This document shows, one piece after another, positions 61,641-64,000 of a stretch of DNA of 64,000 nt (the stretch's first letter is position 1; each line of letters begins with the position of its first letter). The notes under the pieces are model-generated. The model had not been told where the DNA came from, made no database searches, and was given only the letters and a program-made list of their open reading frames with translations. Both the position numbers and the translations under genes were made by a program. Origin of the DNA: Cyprinodon diabolis (lineage: Eukaryota; Chordata; Actinopteri; Cyprinodontiformes; Cyprinodontidae); NCBI GenBank assembly GCA_030533445.1, contig CM060083.1, forward strand, positions 31,823,666 through 31,887,665, read 5' to 3'.

Positions 61641-64000
61641 GCTATTACGGTTATTTTACTCACTCTTTTTCTTTTTTTTCCAAATATCACCAACTTCAAC
61701 CTTGAATGGAGCATTAATTCATGACTGTATCACATGTGGTCATACGAATATGCAGTGAAAGTTCATTTGAATTATCAAACGTGTTACTGGTAAACAGAGA
61801 ATATGTGGCACCTTAACTAATTTTGTGCATCTCCTCCACTGTGAATTGTGATGATGGTACAAATGTTCATATTTAATGGAAAGATGGATTAAGCTGCATA
61901 GAAGGACCAGACCTGAAATTGAGGGGAAAGATCACCCCCTTGCAGGACAAACCTTAATATATGGCCACAGTTATAATGGATTGGTTTAAATCAAAGGCCT
62001 TCACGTCTCATACCTTAATTTTACCATCCTGCAACTGCTAGATTCATCACTGCTTCAACATCTTTTCACACTCGACGCCACATGTGTTTGTGCTGGGAGA
62101 CCGCTCAAGGTCCAGAGTATTAAGACAAAGTGTGTAGATCTACTAATAATTTGATCAAAGCAAATAGAGTCTGGGGTAGCATTAAAACCCATATTTACAA
62201 TTTTCGTGTCAACATGACTGTTGAAATTTCCAACTATAATGACCTTGTTAGTATTTAACTGTAAATCAGTTAAGAAGTCTGAGAACTGAAGTGAAAATTG
62301 ATACTAAGGGCCTGATAAATTATGCAAAAACCCCAAATAGAAGTGGGTTAAGTGCTTTGCAATTTGGATAAGAAAACCAAGGGTTTTGTATTCAAGAGTT
62401 GTAGGTGTTAATTACCCTGCTATTATTTAAGAAGTATAACGAGCAGATAGTTGCAACTGCTTTTCTAAACTTTTTTTATAAAGAAAAATGCTGAAATTCT
62501 TTTTTTATCGTTTTCTTTCCATTTCACAGTTTGGACTACTTAGGGTGGGTGTGTCTCAGGTAATTCTAATACCATGTTGAAATTGTTTTCCTTGTAACCT
62601 TAAAAATGCAAAACTTCTTTTTTTCCATCATGTTTGCAGCTTATCTATGCTGCAAATTATTAGCTCAATCTTTTTAGAATTGTTCTACATTCACACCATC
62701 ATGCCTTAGCTTAGGTTGTATGTGATTGAGAGGTTCTGATACTGTCCTTTTCCCCCTTGCAATTTGGCACTGCTTTGTGGATTGTTCCACAAGGAAAAGC
62801 CAGTTTAGCTAAATATGATGAGAGGAGCAGAGGGGAAAGTCTTTACTTATTCATTCCTTCCCCTTCCTGCTGCCACTGCACTCAACCAAGTCTAGCTCCA
62901 CTGCCTGCCTGATAACCATGTGGATGCTAAGTGCTGTGGTGCCCATGGAAAAGCCTCAGGAACAGAAACTCAGGTGACCCGTATCCCGCTGTCCTATTGA
63001 CCCACACTTTGTTTCTGGCTGGCGCCTCATTTGCTCAGCCCATCAGCTGCCCTCACACTCGACTGCCCACCCTGTAATCACCTTTACCACTTCATTTCAC
63101 ACGTTAATCCAAATCCCCAAACAGCCCTGCTGTACAGGCTGATGAGGGGTTTTCTCTAACTTAGTGGCCTAAAGAGCCTCAAATCCTACAGCTGGGACCG
63201 GAGGGTAGCAGGTCAGGATGGAGATGAAGGTTGGAGGCTGACCCCACTAAGCTGCTTAGACACAAAATACACAGTTATGCAACATCATAATGTAATCAGC
63301 TTAAAGCATTTTTAAAAATGTGTTTCTCTTTAGTAGGTTTAAAAAACTATTGCGGGAAAACACAATTGACATTTACCAGAAAAGAAGCTAAAATAGTGTG
63401 TGTGGAAAGACTAATAGCAGCCCATAGTTCAACAGCTTGTTGAATGACCTTCAGCACCACTATCTCTAAAAAGTAATTTATCTAATACTATCAGTCTCAT
63501 AATATAGTGCAGGAATTTCTTCAACTATTCTTCATTTTGCAGGCAATTATCTCTGCACTGGTCTATCAAAATCTGTTAAGAACAAAACATTTTAGTTTAA
63601 ACTGAGGTCTTGACTTTGACCATTGGATCAATGGATTCTCAATTTCAGACATTCTTATGTAGATTTCAAGGTGTGTTTGAGGTCGACTCAACTCTAGGAG
63701 ACATTAGTAAATCATCAAATCAATGGGGGCCTTATACCGACTGGTTCCATTGTAAGGTTTAACTCTAGTTCTTTGTGTTTCCATCGTCACAACCTTCTGA
63801 AAGCTGGCTATACCCCATCCTCAATTAATGCTGACCTGGGCCAAAATGAAAAATCATTTTTCCTTTGAGCTTGGGGTCCTAAGCTGTGGTGACCCAAATC
63901 CCTAACCATTAAGGCAACAATAGCATCCGCAATAATGTTAAAGTAACTTTTATGTTACTTTCTAGTTTTCTACACAGGTGGCAATTTCGCATTAATGGCA
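61641..64000. other. Right end of window; no gene recognised
   Basis: The sequence is mixed, with a probable decayed retroposon at about 62090-62480 ('aactgtaaatcagttaaga', 'aactgaagtgaaaattgat'). A more GC-balanced stretch at 62850-63250 has no coding frame that I can support. The rhoq exon 3 signature (EDYDRLRPL) was looked for and not seen. Confidence 0.45.

Overview
The window is vertebrate nuclear DNA, almost certainly from a ray-finned (teleost) fish. The genes are split by GT-AG introns. The background is AT-rich and full of teleost-type DNA-transposon relics, foldback MITEs, LINE fragments and very long GATA/GGAT microsatellites. No bacterial or viral gene organisation is visible. I cannot name the species.

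Five gene loci can be supported. (1) A lone signal-peptide first exon lies on the minus strand at about 6.1 kb; its position and strand relative to tmem254 suggest a PLAC9-like gene. (2) An 11-exon plus-strand gene (17.5-25.7 kb) splices into one continuous 529-codon frame. It encodes a threonine-dehydratase/serine-racemase-fold protein with a C-terminal ACT-like region. The Schiff-base lysine motif is kept, but the asparagine loop and the glycine-rich phosphate loop of the PLP site are replaced. This is the most unusual object in the window. (3) tmem254 is a complete 4-exon, 123-aa gene on the minus strand (27.3-32.2 kb), convergent with gene 2. (4) A 3-exon paired-type (Mix/Mxtx/Sebox-like) homeobox gene, 312 aa, is on the plus strand (36.6-39.0 kb) with a clear TATA box. 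(5) The first two coding exons of rhoq (TC10) are on the plus strand (50.7-51.2 kb) behind a GC-rich leader with two overlapping upstream ORFs; the remaining exons are not in the window.

Layout: 1-6 kb holds a hAT-type element with an 8-bp target duplication that carries a nested composite satellite, then the signal-peptide exon. 6-17 kb is gene-poor and contains a LINE C-terminal relic sitting inside a TATC/TA microsatellite. 17.5-39 kb is the gene-dense core. 39-49 kb is gene-poor with several LINE/SINE-like pieces. 49.06-50.06 kb is a 1-kb TGGA satellite just upstream of the rhoq promoter. 51.2-64 kb is most simply rhoq intron 2, filled with decayed Tc1-like, hAT-like and TTAA-flanked elements.

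The genes do not form a functional pathway. They are a chromosomal neighbourhood: the tmem254/plac9 pairing matches the human 10q22 order from memory, with the PLP-fold gene lying between them on the opposite strand.
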